Shown: positions 46,023 through 55,657 of the stretch, one piece after another
Numbering within the stretch: the stretch's first letter is position 1
How the letters are laid out: the number at the start of each line of letters is the position of its first letter
DNA from: Aeromonas veronii bv. veronii
GTDB lineage: Bacteria; Pseudomonadota; Gammaproteobacteria; Enterobacterales; Aeromonadaceae
Reading direction: 5' to 3'
NCBI RefSeq assembly: GCF_000820225.1
Contig: NZ_CDDK01000018.1
Span: 310,001-374,000, forward strand
Length of the DNA: 64,000 bases
The notes under the pieces: model-generated
Told to the model about the DNA's origin: nothing
Databases searched by the model: none
The model's input: the letters and a program-made list of their open reading frames with translations, nothing else
Translations under genes and position numbers: made by a program

Positions 46023-47354
46023 ATGATATTAGACAGTGTTGTCACCGGCAGTAATGAGAATACGCGTACATGGCGTAAATCGGATACCACATGGGGATTA
46101 GGTCTGTTCGGTACTGCTATCGGGGCGGGGGTCTTGTTCTTTCCAATCCGGGCCGGATATGGTGGCCTGATCCCAATATTAATCATGCTGGTGCTGGCTT
46201 ACCCCATTGCATTTTATTGCCACAGAGCGTTGGCTAGATTATGTCTTTCTGGCAGCAATCCTTCAGCCAATATCACCGAAACCGTCGAAGAGCATTTTGG
46301 CAAAATGGGTGGGGTAGTAATTACCTTCCTCTATTTCTTTGCCATCTGCCCACTGCTGTGGATATATGGTGTGACGATCACCAATACCTTTATGGCATTT
46401 TGGGAGCATCAACTACAGTTGGTTCCGCTTAATCGAGGTGTGGTTGCACTGGCATTGTTGATGTTGATGGCATTCGTGATCTACTTCGGTAAAGATCTGA
46501 TGGTCAAGGTGATGAGCTATCTGGTCTTTCCCTTTATTGCCAGTCTGATCGTTATCTCTCTCTCCCTCGTTCCGTACTGGAACAGTGCCGTCTTTGATCA
46601 GGTCAATCTGAGCGAGATATCGATGTTTGGTCACGATGGTATTCTGGTCACCGTCTGGCTGGGGATCTCCATCATGGTCTTCTCCTTCAACTTCTCGCCG
46701 ATTGTCTCCTCTTTCATTGTCTCCAAACGGGAAGAGTATGAGCAGGAGTTCGGGCGTGATTTTACCGAGAAGCGCTGCTCGAAGATTATCTCCGGTGCCA
46801 GCATGCTGATGGTGGCCGTGGTGATGTTCTTTGCCTTCAGCTGCCTCTTTACCCTGTCACCGCAAAATATGGCGGAAGCCAAAGCCCAGAACATTCCGGT
46901 GCTCTCCTATCTGGCCAACCACTTCTCCTCAATGACGGGCAGCAAGTCTGCGTTTGCCACCACTTTGGAGTATGCGGCGTCCATCATTGCGCTGGTTGCC
47001 ATCTTCAAATCCTTCTTTGGCCACTATCTGGGGACGCTGGAAGGGTTGAACGGCCTTATCCTCCGCTTTGGCTACCAGGGTGACAAGAGCAAGGTTTCCA
47101 GTAAAAAACTCAACATGGTCAGTATGTTGTTCATCATGGGTTCGACCTGGCTGGTCGCTTATGTGAACCCCAACATCCTCGACCTGATTGAGGCAATGGG
47201 GGCGCCAATCATCGCTTCCCTGCTCTGTCTGCTGCCGATGTATGCGGTGAGCAAGACACCGGCACTTGCAAAATATAAAGGTCAGGCCAGCAACCTGTTT
47301 GTCACCATCATCGGTGTGCTGACCATCCTGAATATAGTTTCCAAGCTGTTCTGA
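46023..47354 (+). CDS. tdcC: TdcC, threonine/serine proton symporter
   Basis: Inner-membrane importer of threonine and serine of the HAAAP family. The protein has 443 residues and 11 hydrophobic helices. It begins with [20 protein letters not shown], typical of the family; [20 protein letters not shown] is also diagnostic. It follows tdcB by 11 bases. Confidence 0.94.
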   Translation: MILDSVVTGSNENTRTWRKSDTTWGLGLFGTAIGAGVLFFPIRAGYGGLIPILIMLVLAYPIAFYCHRALARLCLSGSNPSANITETVEEHFGKMGGVVITFLYFFAICPLLWIYGVTITNTFMAFWEHQLQLVPLNRGVVALALLMLMAFVIYFGKDLMVKVMSYLVFPFIASLIVISLSLVPYWNSAVFDQVNLSEISMFGHDGILVTVWLGISIMVFSFNFSPIVSSFIVSKREEYEQEFGRDFTEKRCSKIISGASMLMVAVVMFFAFSCLFTLSPQNMAEAKAQNIPVLSYLANHFSSMTGSKSAFATTLEYAASIIALVAIFKSFFGHYLGTLEGLNGLILRFGYQGDKSKVSSKKLNMVSMLFIMGSTWLVAYVNPNILDLIEAMGAPIIASLLCLLPMYAVSKTPALAKYKGQASNLFVTIIGVLTILNIVSKLF

Positions 47355-47376
47355 AAACCTTTTCTGCAAGTCATCA

Positions 47377-47410
47377 ACCATTCAGGCCCCCCTGGCGGGG
47401 TCTGGATGGT
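47377..47410 (+). promoter_or_regulatory. long stem-loop between tdcC and tdcD
   Basis: ACCATTCAGGCCCC and GGGGTCTGGATGGT pair over 14 positions with two G-U pairs; the loop is six bases. No T tract follows, so it is more likely an RNA-stability or processing hairpin than a terminator. It lies 23 bases after tdcC; 140 bases remain before tdcD. Confidence 0.6.
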
Positions 47411-47553
47411 GCAGTCAGACATGAGCAATAACCGGTTCTTCGTTGGCCACAATTATGTGGGCCCTGGGTAAGGCTTGCCGTTTTTTGACTTTCTGTTTAT
47501 GGCGAAATGCCCTGACTGCAGTGACTCGACACTATTAATCTCGAGGCGATGTA

Positions 47554-48762
47554 ATGAAGTTTGATTCGTTGGTTCTGGTTATCAATTGCGGCTCCTCATC
47601 GGTCAAATTCTCGGTACTGGAGAGTCAATCCTGTGAGGTGGTGATATCCGGTATGGCGGATGGTATTGAGACGGCCCATCCCCAATTGCAAGTGGGTAAA
47701 GAGCCCGCTATGTCATTAACTGAAAATAACCACACCTGTGCATTGGCTGCCATCGCGGCGGAATTGAAAAAACGGGATCTGCTGGGTGCCATTGCACTGG
47801 TGGGTCATCGTATTGCTCATGGTGGTAGTGAATTTAGCGAAGCCGTGATCATTGATGAACATGTCTTGGCCAAAATAAAGCAGGTGTCACCCTTGGCCCC
47901 CCTGCACAATCACGCCAATTTAAGTGGCGTGATGGCCGCCCGCCAGCTATTTCCCAACCAGCCCCAAATTGCGGTATTTGATACCGGCTTTCACCAGACC
48001 CTCAAGCCGGAAGCTTATATCTATGGGCTGCCTTACCAATATTTGCAGGATTACGGCGTGCGCCGCTATGGCTTCCATGGCACCTCCCATCGCTATGTGG
48101 CCGAGCAGGCCTGCGTATTTATGGGGCTGGATGAGCAGCATGCCGGTCTGGTTATCGCCCATCTGGGCAATGGCGCCTCTATTTGCGCGGTACAGGATGG
48201 CAAGAGCGTCGATACCTCGATGGGGATGACGCCGCTGGAAGGGTTGATCATGGGCAGCCGAAGCGGCGATATCGATTTTGGCGCGCTGGCCTATATCGCT
48301 AGCAAGACGGGGCAATCCATCGAGGATATCGAGCAGGTATTGAACAAGCAGTCCGGTCTGCTGGGTATTTCGGGGCTCTCCTCCGATATGCGGGTATTGG
48401 AAGCTGCCTATCACGAAGGACATCCCGGCGCGAAACTGGCCATTCACGCTTTTGTCCACCGTATTGCCCGCCATATCGGCGGCCATGCCACCTCATTGCG
48501 CCGGCTGGATGCCGTTATTTTCACCGGCGGGATCGGCGAGAACTCGGCCTTTATCAGAAAGCTGGTATGCGAACGACTTCAGGTATTTGGCGTAGCGATC
48601 AGCGAGCCGTTTAACCAGCGTCCCAATAGCGAGGGCTGCCGGGTGATTTCGGCGGCAGAGTCCATGGTACTGGCGGCAGTTATTCCCACCAATGAAGAGA
48701 AAATGATCGCGCTGGATGCCATTCGTCTGGGGCAGTTGGTTCGTCAGACCGAGTGCGTCTGA
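47554..48762 (+). CDS. tdcD: propionate/acetate kinase TdcD
   Basis: Makes ATP from propionyl-phosphate (or acetyl-phosphate), the energy step of threonine fermentation. The protein has 402 residues. Acetokinase signatures are [19 protein letters not shown] near the N-terminus and [37 protein letters not shown] and [19 protein letters not shown] are also present. Placed as TdcD by its position between tdcC and tdcE. Confidence 0.93.
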   Translation: MKFDSLVLVINCGSSSVKFSVLESQSCEVVISGMADGIETAHPQLQVGKEPAMSLTENNHTCALAAIAAELKKRDLLGAIALVGHRIAHGGSEFSEAVIIDEHVLAKIKQVSPLAPLHNHANLSGVMAARQLFPNQPQIAVFDTGFHQTLKPEAYIYGLPYQYLQDYGVRRYGFHGTSHRYVAEQACVFMGLDEQHAGLVIAHLGNGASICAVQDGKSVDTSMGMTPLEGLIMGSRSGDIDFGALAYIASKTGQSIEDIEQVLNKQSGLLGISGLSSDMRVLEAAYHEGHPGAKLAIHAFVHRIARHIGGHATSLRRLDAVIFTGGIGENSAFIRKLVCERLQVFGVAISEPFNQRPNSEGCRVISAAESMVLAAVIPTNEEKMIALDAIRLGQLVRQTECV

Positions 48763-48806
48763 CATATTCCACTGTAGTGTCAGGAGTAGTGAATGAGGTT
48801 TATTTG

Positions 48807-51101
48807 ATGAAAGTTGATATGCAATTGGATCAGGATAAATTCCGCCAGGCATGGCAAGGGTTTGCCGGTGAAAACTGGAAGCACGAGATCAACGTCCGTG
48901 ATTTTATCCAGCAGAACTACACCCCCTATGAAGGCGATGAACAGTTTCTGGCTGATGCCACCGAGGCGACCACCACCTTGTGGAATAAGGTGATGGATGG
49001 GATCCGCATCGAGAATGCGAGCCATGCGCCGGTCGATTTTGATACCAATATTGCCACGACCATTACTGCCCACGGACCCGGTTATATCGAGCAGGGGTTG
49101 GAAAAGATTGTTGGCCTGCAAACCGACAAGCCCCTTAAAAGAGCGCTGCACCCGTTTGGCGGAGTAAATATGATCCGCAGCTCTTTTGAAGCATATGGCC
49201 GGGAGATGGATCCCGAATTTGAATATACCTTCAGCGAATTGCGCAAAACCCATAACCAGGGCGTGTTCGACGTCTACTCTCCCGAGATGTTGCGCTGCCG
49301 AAAATCAGGGATTTTGACCGGTTTGCCGGATGGTTACGGCCGTGGTCGCATTATCGGAGATTATCGTCGGGTCGCGCTTTATGGCATAGATTATCTAATC
49401 CGTGAGCGGGAGCTGCAGTTTGCCGATCTGCAACCGGCGCTCGAGCGGGGAGAACAGCTGGAGCAGGTGATCCGCCAGCGCGAGGAGCTGGCCGAGCACA
49501 AGCGGGCACTGGTGCAGATCAAGCAGATGGCGGCCAGCTATGGCTTTGACATCTCCGGGCCGGCACGCACTGCCCAGCAGGCAGTGCAGTGGCTCTACTT
49601 TGCCTATCTGGCGGCGGTGAAGTCGCAAAACGGTGGCGCCATGTCCCTCGGTCGTACCGCTACCTTCCTCGACATCTATATCGAGCGGGATCTGAAGGCG
49701 GGGCTCATCAACGAGCAGGATGCCCAGGAGCTGGTCGATCACTTCATCATGAAGATCCGCATGGTGCGCTTCCTGCGTACTCCCGAGTTTGACTCCCTCT
49801 TCTCCGGCGACCCCATTTGGGCCACCGAGGTGATTGGTGGCATGGGGCTGGATGGTCGCACCCTGGTGACCAAGAACTCCTTCCGCTACCTCCACACCCT
49901 CAAGACCATGGGGCCAGCGCCTGAGCCCAACCTCACCATCCTTTGGGCGGAAGGACTGCCGCGGGCCTTCAAGACCTATGCGGCCCGCGTCTCCATCGAT
50001 ACCTCATCCCTGCAGTATGAAAACGATGACCTGATGCGCACCGACTTCGAGAGCGATGACTATGCCATCGCCTGCTGTGTGAGCCCCATGGTGATCGGCA
50101 AGCAGATGCAGTTCTTCGGTGCTCGCGCCAACCTCGCCAAGACCCTGCTCTACTGCATCAACGGCGGGGTGGACGAGAAGCTGAAGATTCAGGTTGGCCC
50201 GAAAGTGGCGCCCATCATGGACGAGGTGCTGGATTACGAGACCGTCATGGCGAGCCTCGACAGCTTTATGGATTGGCTGGCGGTGCAGTACATCAGCGCG
50301 CTCAACCTTATTCACTACATGCACGACAAGTACAGCTACGAAGCCTCGCTGATGGCGCTGCACGATCGCGACGTCTATCGCACCATGGCCTGCGGCATTG
50401 CCGGTCTGTCGGTGGCGGTCGATTCGCTGGCGGCCATCAAGTACGCCCGGGTCAAGCCGGTGCGCGATGCTGACGGGCTGGCGGTCGATTTCGTGATTGA
50501 GGGGGAGTATCCCCAGTACGGCAACAACGACGAGCGGGCCGACTCCATCGCCTGCGATCTGGTCGAGCGCTTCATGAAGAAGATCCAGGCGCTGCCGACC
50601 TACCGCAATGCGGTACCGACCCAGTCGATCCTGACCATCACCTCCAACGTGGTCTATGGCCAGAAGACCGGCAACACCCCGGATGGCCGCCGCGCCGGTG
50701 CCCCGTTTGCCCCAGGGGCCAACCCGATGCATGGTCGGGATCGCAAGGGGGCGGTCGCTTCGCTCGCCTCGGTAGCCAAGCTGCCGTTCAAATATGCCAA
50801 AGACGGGATCTCCTACACCTTCTCCATCGTGCCGGGGGCGCTCGGCAAGGAACCCGCCAATCGCGAGAACAATCTGGTAGGGCTGATGGATGGCTACTTC
50901 CATCATGAGCGGGATGTGGAAGGGGGCCAGCACCTCAACGTCAACGTGATGAACCGCGAGATGCTGCTGGACGCCATCGACAATCCGGACAAGTACCCCA
51001 GCCTGACCATCCGGGTCTCCGGTTATGCGGTGCGCTTCAACGCCCTGACCCGCGAGCAGCAGCAGGACGTCATCTCCAGAACTTTCACCAACATGATGTA
51101 A
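48807..51101 (+). CDS. tdcE: TdcE, 2-ketobutyrate/pyruvate formate-lyase
   Basis: Glycyl-radical enzyme that cleaves 2-oxobutyrate (or pyruvate) with CoA to propionyl-CoA (or acetyl-CoA) and formate. The 764 residues equal E. coli TdcE in length. Catalytic cysteines C423-C424 are in [20 protein letters not shown]. Radical G739 lies in [17 protein letters not shown]. Start at 48807 has GAGG eight bases upstream. The PFL-activating enzyme is not in the window. Confidence 0.93.
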   Translation: MKVDMQLDQDKFRQAWQGFAGENWKHEINVRDFIQQNYTPYEGDEQFLADATEATTTLWNKVMDGIRIENASHAPVDFDTNIATTITAHGPGYIEQGLEKIVGLQTDKPLKRALHPFGGVNMIRSSFEAYGREMDPEFEYTFSELRKTHNQGVFDVYSPEMLRCRKSGILTGLPDGYGRGRIIGDYRRVALYGIDYLIRERELQFADLQPALERGEQLEQVIRQREELAEHKRALVQIKQMAASYGFDISGPARTAQQAVQWLYFAYLAAVKSQNGGAMSLGRTATFLDIYIERDLKAGLINEQDAQELVDHFIMKIRMVRFLRTPEFDSLFSGDPIWATEVIGGMGLDGRTLVTKNSFRYLHTLKTMGPAPEPNLTILWAEGLPRAFKTYAARVSIDTSSLQYENDDLMRTDFESDDYAIACCVSPMVIGKQMQFFGARANLAKTLLYCINGGVDEKLKIQVGPKVAPIMDEVLDYETVMASLDSFMDWLAVQYISALNLIHYMHDKYSYEASLMALHDRDVYRTMACGIAGLSVAVDSLAAIKYARVKPVRDADGLAVDFVIEGEYPQYGNNDERADSIACDLVERFMKKIQALPTYRNAVPTQSILTITSNVVYGQKTGNTPDGRRAGAPFAPGANPMHGRDRKGAVASLASVAKLPFKYAKDGISYTFSIVPGALGKEPANRENNLVGLMDGYFHHERDVEGGQHLNVNVMNREMLLDAIDNPDKYPSLTIRVSGYAVRFNALTREQQQDVISRTFTNMM

Positions 51102-51108
51102 CACTCAT

Positions 51109-51145
51109 GCCCGGGGTGAGCAGGCTTGCTCCGGGCCTACTTTTT
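51109..51145 (+). terminator. hairpin between tdcE and tdcF
   Basis: GCCCGG and GAGCA pair with TGCTC and CCGGGC around a GGCT-type loop with a small bulge; CTACTTTTTG follows. It looks like a partial terminator that would lower tdcF expression. Confidence 0.55.
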
Positions 51146-51170
51146 GTTTGTCAGCACGAGGAAGTAACAG

Positions 51171-51554
51171 ATGCGACAGGTTATCACTACCAAAGCGGCG
51201 CCGGGCGCCATCGGCCCCTATGTGCAGGCCACCCGGATTGGCAACATCCTCTACACCTCCGGCCAGATCCCGTTGGACCCGGTGAGCGGTGACATTGCAG
51301 AGGGTATCGAAGCGCAAACCCTGCGCTCCCTGCAAAACGTCAAGGCGATTGTCGAGGCGGCAGGCGGCGAGGTGCGCAATATCTTCAAGACCACGGTGTT
51401 CGTCTCGGACCTGAATGACTTTGCTGCGGTTAACCGGGTCTACAACGATTTCTTCACCGAGCATGATGCCATGTATCCGGCTCGCTCCTGCGTGGAAGTG
51501 GCTCGGTTACCGAAGGATGTGAAGATCGAGATAGAGGCGATTGCTGCGCTGTAA
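51171..51554 (+). CDS. tdcF: RidA/YjgF-family enamine deaminase TdcF
   Basis: RidA proteins hydrolyse reactive enamine/imine intermediates released by threonine dehydratase. The protein has 127 residues. It contains AAPGAIGPYVQATRIGNILY, SGQIPLDPVSGDI and the conserved Arg in MYPARSCVEVARLPKDVKIE. Its job fits TdcB, which produces 2-aminocrotonate. GAGGAAG precedes the start. Confidence 0.93.
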   Translation: MRQVITTKAAPGAIGPYVQATRIGNILYTSGQIPLDPVSGDIAEGIEAQTLRSLQNVKAIVEAAGGEVRNIFKTTVFVSDLNDFAAVNRVYNDFFTEHDAMYPARSCVEVARLPKDVKIEIEAIAAL

Positions 51555-51587
51555 CCCCATCGGGAGTGTGTCAGCAAGCCAAAACAG

Positions 51588-51614
51588 AGCGGCTGCCAAT
51601 GGCAGCCGCTTTTT
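51588..51614 (+). terminator. terminator of tdcF
   Basis: AGCGGCTGCC-AAT-GGCAGCCGCT stem followed by TTTTC, 33 bases after tdcF and before the convergent RNA methyltransferase gene. Confidence 0.88.
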
Positions 51615-51634
51615 CTATCTGGTCATCGGGCAGA

Positions 51635-52846
51635 TCAGGCGATCCGTTCGATACGAGCCATGTAGAAGCCGTCGAAGCCGGTCTCGGAAGGGCTCACGGT
51701 GTGATCGTCACGCAGACGGAAGTTTTCGTTGGCGGCGAGGAACTTGTCCACCTGCTGGCGGTTCTCCTCGGGCAGGATGGAGCAGGTTGCATAGACCAGC
51801 AGGCCGCCGACTTTCACCATCTGGCTGTAACGCTGCAGGATCTCTTCTTGCAGCGCGACCAGCACCGGCAGACGCTCGGCAGTATCACGCCACTTGGCAT
51901 CCGGATTGCGCTTGAGTACGCCAAGACCGGAACAGGGCACGTCAAGCAGTACACGGTCTGCGCTCTCTTTGAGGCGCTTGACGGTCTTGCTGCTGGTGAT
52001 GACCCGGGTCTCTACGTTGTGGGCACCGGCGCGACGAGCGCGTTGCTTGAGGTTCTCCAGCTTCCACTCTTCCACATCCATCGCCAGCAGACGGCCTTTG
52101 CCCTGCATCATGGCGGCGATGTGCAGGGTCTTGCCACCGGCACCTGCGCAGGCGTCGATAACGCGCATGCCTGGGGCAACTTCCAAAGCGGCAGCAACCA
52201 GCTGGGAGCCAGCGTCCTGCTGTTCGAAGCAACCATCGGCAAAGGCTTTGGTACGGAACAGGGCGGCGTCGGAGGTGACCTGCAGGGCAGTCTCCACAGC
52301 TTCAACCGGAATGGTGGTGACCTGCTCTTTGGCCAGCATGGCCTGCAGCTCATCACGGGTGCACTTGAGGGTGTTGACCCGCAGGTAACGCTTGGGCATC
52401 CAGGCCAGGGCGGCACGCTCGGCAGGCCAGGCTTCACCCAGCTGCTCGCTACCCAGTTTCTCCAGCCAGCTCGGGCAACCATCCATCAGTACCGGGTTCT
52501 TCTTCGCCTCGGTCAGACGGCGGCGGAACGCCTCTTCATTGAAGCGATCCAGGGTCGGGTTGTTGGGCTGGGCAATTTTGTGGAAGGCGTGCCAGCTGTG
52601 CAGCAGTGGCCAGACATTCTTTTCGGCCTGACGCACCTGAATGCCGGTGAGGAAGCAATAGAGGCTGAGACGGCGCAGCAGGTCGCCGGTGACCAGGGCA
52701 ATCCTTGCCTGTTCTTGCGGTTTTAGTTCGATGCCGGAGAAGTGACGGGCATAAGCGCGGTCGAGGGTAAGACCCTGACCGAGCACATCGTCAACAATGG
52801 CAACGACCAGATCCCCGAAACGGGGCAACAGTGGGGATTTGAGCAT
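51635..52846 (-). CDS. RsmB/NOP-type RNA cytosine methyltransferase
   Basis: SAM-dependent m5C RNA methyltransferase, likely acting on rRNA; the exact target cannot be named. The protein has 403 residues. The N-terminal helical part is about 1-130. The methyltransferase domain (about 190-400) has SAM loop VIDACAGAGGKTLHIAAMMQ, VLLDVPCSGLGVLKRNPDAK and LVYATCSILPEENRQQV; the two Cys are the catalytic and release cysteines of this fold. The start at 52846 has AAGG eight bases upstream; an upstream in-frame ATG at 52924 would add 26 unusual residues. Confidence 0.85.
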   Translation of the reverse strand: MLKSPLLPRFGDLVVAIVDDVLGQGLTLDRAYARHFSGIELKPQEQARIALVTGDLLRRLSLYCFLTGIQVRQAEKNVWPLLHSWHAFHKIAQPNNPTLDRFNEEAFRRRLTEAKKNPVLMDGCPSWLEKLGSEQLGEAWPAERAALAWMPKRYLRVNTLKCTRDELQAMLAKEQVTTIPVEAVETALQVTSDAALFRTKAFADGCFEQQDAGSQLVAAALEVAPGMRVIDACAGAGGKTLHIAAMMQGKGRLLAMDVEEWKLENLKQRARRAGAHNVETRVITSSKTVKRLKESADRVLLDVPCSGLGVLKRNPDAKWRDTAERLPVLVALQEEILQRYSQMVKVGGLLVYATCSILPEENRQQVDKFLAANENFRLRDDHTVSPSETGFDGFYMARIERIA

Positions 52847-53061
52847 GAGATTAACCTTGGCCAGATAAAGATGAACCGCACCTTTGTGAAGAGGGGCAGT
52901 TCTAAAATTGACAAATCCGCGCAATGATAGGGGTTAGACGGGGTTGGCGCAACACTCCCCATGGGTGAGTGGCTGAAACAGTGGTGCCGAGCTTCTTGAT
53001 TCGGCGGGATAATGATGCCGGTTTTGGTTCAAAAAAGTGCATGACTACAAGGATGACAAAG

Positions 53062-55080
53062 ATGCATGTGACCAGTAAGTGTTCGTTGGCCCTGGTGGTG
53101 GCCAGTTTGTTGGGGTCAACCAGCCTGATGGCCAGCGAGTGGAGCACGGTAGCCGCCAGAGCGACTGCGGAGCAAGGTTATGAGGTGCGGGCCAATCAGT
53201 TTCGGGTGGCCAAGGTGCCGCTCGACTATTTTGCCGGGCTGCAAGCCGGGGCGAGTGAGCTGACCCTGCCGCTGCCCGATGGGGGGGAGGTCACCTTTGC
53301 TCTGGAAGCCTACGACGTGCTGCCTGCAGATCTCGCCGCCAAGTATCCGCAGATCCGCACCTTCAAGGGTCACAACCCGGCACATCCGATAGAGACGGGG
53401 CGCTTCGATCTGGGGCCGCAAGGTTTCCACGCCATGTTCAGCCATCAGGGCAGGATGGTGTTTGTCGATCCGCTGCGCAATGCCGAAGGCTACGCCGTCT
53501 ATTACCAGCAGGATGCCCATAGTCGATTGGAAGAGGCGGCTGATGAGGTGATAGGGCCCAAGCTCAGCAAACTGGTGCGCAAGGTGCAAGTGGATGGCAA
53601 TGTTCGCAAGCGCTACGTCATTGCCATTTCGGCGACAGGAGAATTTACCCAATACCACGGTGGCTCCAAAGCGCTTACCATGGCGGCGATTGCGACCTTG
53701 CTCAACCGCGTCAATCAGGTCTATCAACGGGATGTGGGCGCCGAATTCGTGCTGGCCAGTGGCAATGACAACCTGATCTTTACCGATCCAGTCACAGATC
53801 CCTTCTACAACGGATATAACCCTAACTATGTGAACAATGTCAGCAGCATCTATGAAGCCAATGATGCCAACAAGAACGTGCTGGTGCAGGCCAACTATTT
53901 CACCAATATGCAGCTCGGTAATTTTGATGTCGGCCATGTACTCAATACCGGTAGCGGTGGTCTGGCCGGTTTGGCAGTGCTCTGCACCAATCAGAAGTCT
54001 GGCGGGATGTCGGGTTCACCCACACCGGTGGGAGATGCCTTCTTCGTTGACTATGTGGCTCATGAAATTGGCCACCAGTTTGGTGCCGATCATACCTTCA
54101 ACGGCACTACTGGGAGTTGCGGTGCTGGTACCCGGGTTGCGAGTCAAGCCTATGAGCCTGGTAGTGGCAGCTCCATCATGGCCTATGCCGGTATTTGTGG
54201 TGATGAGAATATCCAGACTCACAGCGACCCCTATTTTCATAGCAAGTCCATCGAGCAGATGCGTGCGCACATGGCGACCGTATCGACTTGTGGAACCACA
54301 CTCGCGTTGAGCAATAATGCCCCGCAGGCAGCTGCAGGGGGGGACTACGTGATCCCTGCCAATACAGCCTTTATGTTAAAAGGGGCTGGTGGAGATCTGG
54401 ATAATGATTCTCTGCTCTACAACTGGGAGCAGATCGATCTGGGTACTGAATCGAGTAGTGCCGCCACCATGATTGACGATGGCTCTCGGCCGCTGTTTCG
54501 TTTTGTCTCTCCCACGGCATCGCCGGAGCGGATCCTGCCGAGTTTGCCATCCCTGCTCTCCGGCACGCTTGCCAAAGGAGAGGCCTGGCCGAGCACCAAC
54601 CGGGATCTCAATTTCAGACTGACGGTGCGTGATGGTCAGGGTGGCGTTGCCAGTGATGACATGAAAGTGCAGGTGGTCAATACCGGCACGGCATTTCGCA
54701 TCACCAACCCGTTTTACGGGGTGACTCTCACTCCGGGGGCCAGTCAGGCAGTGGCATGGGATGTGGCGGGCACAACTGTGGCGCCGATCAGTTGCAGCAA
54801 GGTGGACATCTCGGTGACCCAGGATGAGGGCGTAAGCTGGACAATGCTTGCCGCCGGACAACCCAATAACGGCGCAGCAACGGTAACGTTGCCTGCCGAT
54901 CTCACCAGCAGCGTCAGGCTGAAAGTGGCATGCAGCGACAATATCTTCTTTGCCATCAGTCCCCTCAAATTGCCTCTGGTACAAGGTGGCTCGACTTCAG
55001 GTGGCGGCGGTGGTGGCGGGGCGCTCGGATTGTGGACGCTGGCTCTGGCGCTGCTCGGCTGGCAACGGAGGCGCACATGA
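53062..55080 (+). CDS. secreted metzincin zinc protease 1 with GlyGly-CTERM tail
   Basis: A 672-residue exported protease. A signal peptide (MHVTSKCSLALVVASLLGST..SLMA) and a propeptide-like domain (about 25-180, GRFDLGPQGFHAMFSHQGRM) precede a reprolysin-like catalytic domain (about 185-420). Zinc motif HEIGHQFGADH begins at H334, and a Met-turn follows in SSIMAYAGICG. Residues about 430-545 look like a PKD/Ig-type domain; about 550-640 form a second Ig-like domain with VAWDVAGT and LKVACSDNIFF. The C-terminus is a Gly run, a hydrophobic helix and WQRRRT, the GlyGly-CTERM pattern cut by rhombosortase in type II-secreting bacteria. Start 53062 fits AAGG nine bases upstream; in-frame ATGs at 53041 and 53053 are possible. 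It overlaps the next small gene by four bases. Confidence 0.85.
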   Translation: MHVTSKCSLALVVASLLGSTSLMASEWSTVAARATAEQGYEVRANQFRVAKVPLDYFAGLQAGASELTLPLPDGGEVTFALEAYDVLPADLAAKYPQIRTFKGHNPAHPIETGRFDLGPQGFHAMFSHQGRMVFVDPLRNAEGYAVYYQQDAHSRLEEAADEVIGPKLSKLVRKVQVDGNVRKRYVIAISATGEFTQYHGGSKALTMAAIATLLNRVNQVYQRDVGAEFVLASGNDNLIFTDPVTDPFYNGYNPNYVNNVSSIYEANDANKNVLVQANYFTNMQLGNFDVGHVLNTGSGGLAGLAVLCTNQKSGGMSGSPTPVGDAFFVDYVAHEIGHQFGADHTFNGTTGSCGAGTRVASQAYEPGSGSSIMAYAGICGDENIQTHSDPYFHSKSIEQMRAHMATVSTCGTTLALSNNAPQAAAGGDYVIPANTAFMLKGAGGDLDNDSLLYNWEQIDLGTESSSAATMIDDGSRPLFRFVSPTASPERILPSLPSLLSGTLAKGEAWPSTNRDLNFRLTVRDGQGGVASDDMKVQVVNTGTAFRITNPFYGVTLTPGASQAVAWDVAGTTVAPISCSKVDISVTQDEGVSWTMLAAGQPNNGAATVTLPADLTSSVRLKVACSDNIFFAISPLKLPLVQGGSTSGGGGGGGALGLWTLALALLGWQRRRT

Positions 55081-55406
55081 AGGGAGTCCCTCTGTTGCTG
55101 CTTGTCATGCTCGGCGGTTGTCAGGCCGATGCCAGCACGCTGGAACAGGAGCTGAGTGCAAACCTCGCCAGGCAGGATTACCGCCTGATAGTGATAGCCG
55201 GGCGGGGAGAGTTCGCCCCCGGTATTGCAGCCGAGCAGCAGGCAGAGGCCAAGGCGCGCTGTGGCAAGCGTTATCTGGATGGATTGGGCGATGTGATAAG
55301 GCCCGGTCAGCAAGAGATACATGCCAAGTTGAGCGCTTACGCCAGCGAGTATAACCAGCGTATGGTGATTTATTGCCCGATAGCATCGGGTGCGGACAAG
55401 CAGTAA
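55077..55406 (+). CDS. small exported lipoprotein-like partner of protease 1
   Basis: A 109-residue protein of unknown function. The ATG overlaps the protease stop (ATGA), with GGAGG five bases upstream, inside the codons for the protease tail. The N-terminus MKGVPLLLLVMLGGC looks like a lipoprotein signal (Cys 15). The mature part shares QDYRLIV, GRG, APG, RCGxRYLxGxGDVI, YA/YN and a late Cys with the gene at 57601. Tight coupling suggests it serves the protease, for example as inhibitor, chaperone or sorting aid, but no function is known to me. Confidence 0.75.
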   Translation: MKGVPLLLLVMLGGCQADASTLEQELSANLARQDYRLIVIAGRGEFAPGIAAEQQAEAKARCGKRYLDGLGDVIRPGQQEIHAKLSAYASEYNQRMVIYCPIASGADKQ

Positions 55407-55459
55407 TACGTCAATATACCTATCCAGATGAGGGGCACTTCTGCCCCCAAGTTATCCGT

Positions 55460-55487
55460 GAAGGCGCCAATGGCGCCTTCATTTTTT
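55460..55487 (+). terminator. terminator after the first protease cassette
   Basis: GAAGGCGCC-AAT-GGCGCCTTC stem followed by ATTTTTT, 54 bases after the small partner gene. Confidence 0.9.
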
Positions 55488-55553
55488 CCGCTTTTGAACA
55501 GAATCAGCTTGTTTCACCGGAGGTGTGGAGATCGGTAATAGCACGATTTTTCG

Positions 55554-55598
55554 GCGTGACAGAAGTCTTGTGCGATTTTTCTTTTCTGTCTGTCACGC
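55554..55598. promoter_or_regulatory. spaced inverted repeat before the second protease
   Basis: GCGTGACAGA (55554-55563) and TCTGTCACGC (55589-55598) are exact complements separated by 25 bases, 60-105 bases upstream of the start. They could bind a dimer or form an RNA hairpin. No comparable repeat was found before the first protease. Confidence 0.5.
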
Positions 55599-55657
55599 AG
55601 ATCGTCAATTGACGCTGCACCATACTTGTTGTCACCAAGGTAGGGCAAGGAGGCTCT

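Noticed and set aside
48807..51101. Pyruvate formate-lyase as the housekeeping pflB
   Set aside because: Its length and place between tdcD and tdcF fit TdcE; no PflA or FocA gene is adjacent.
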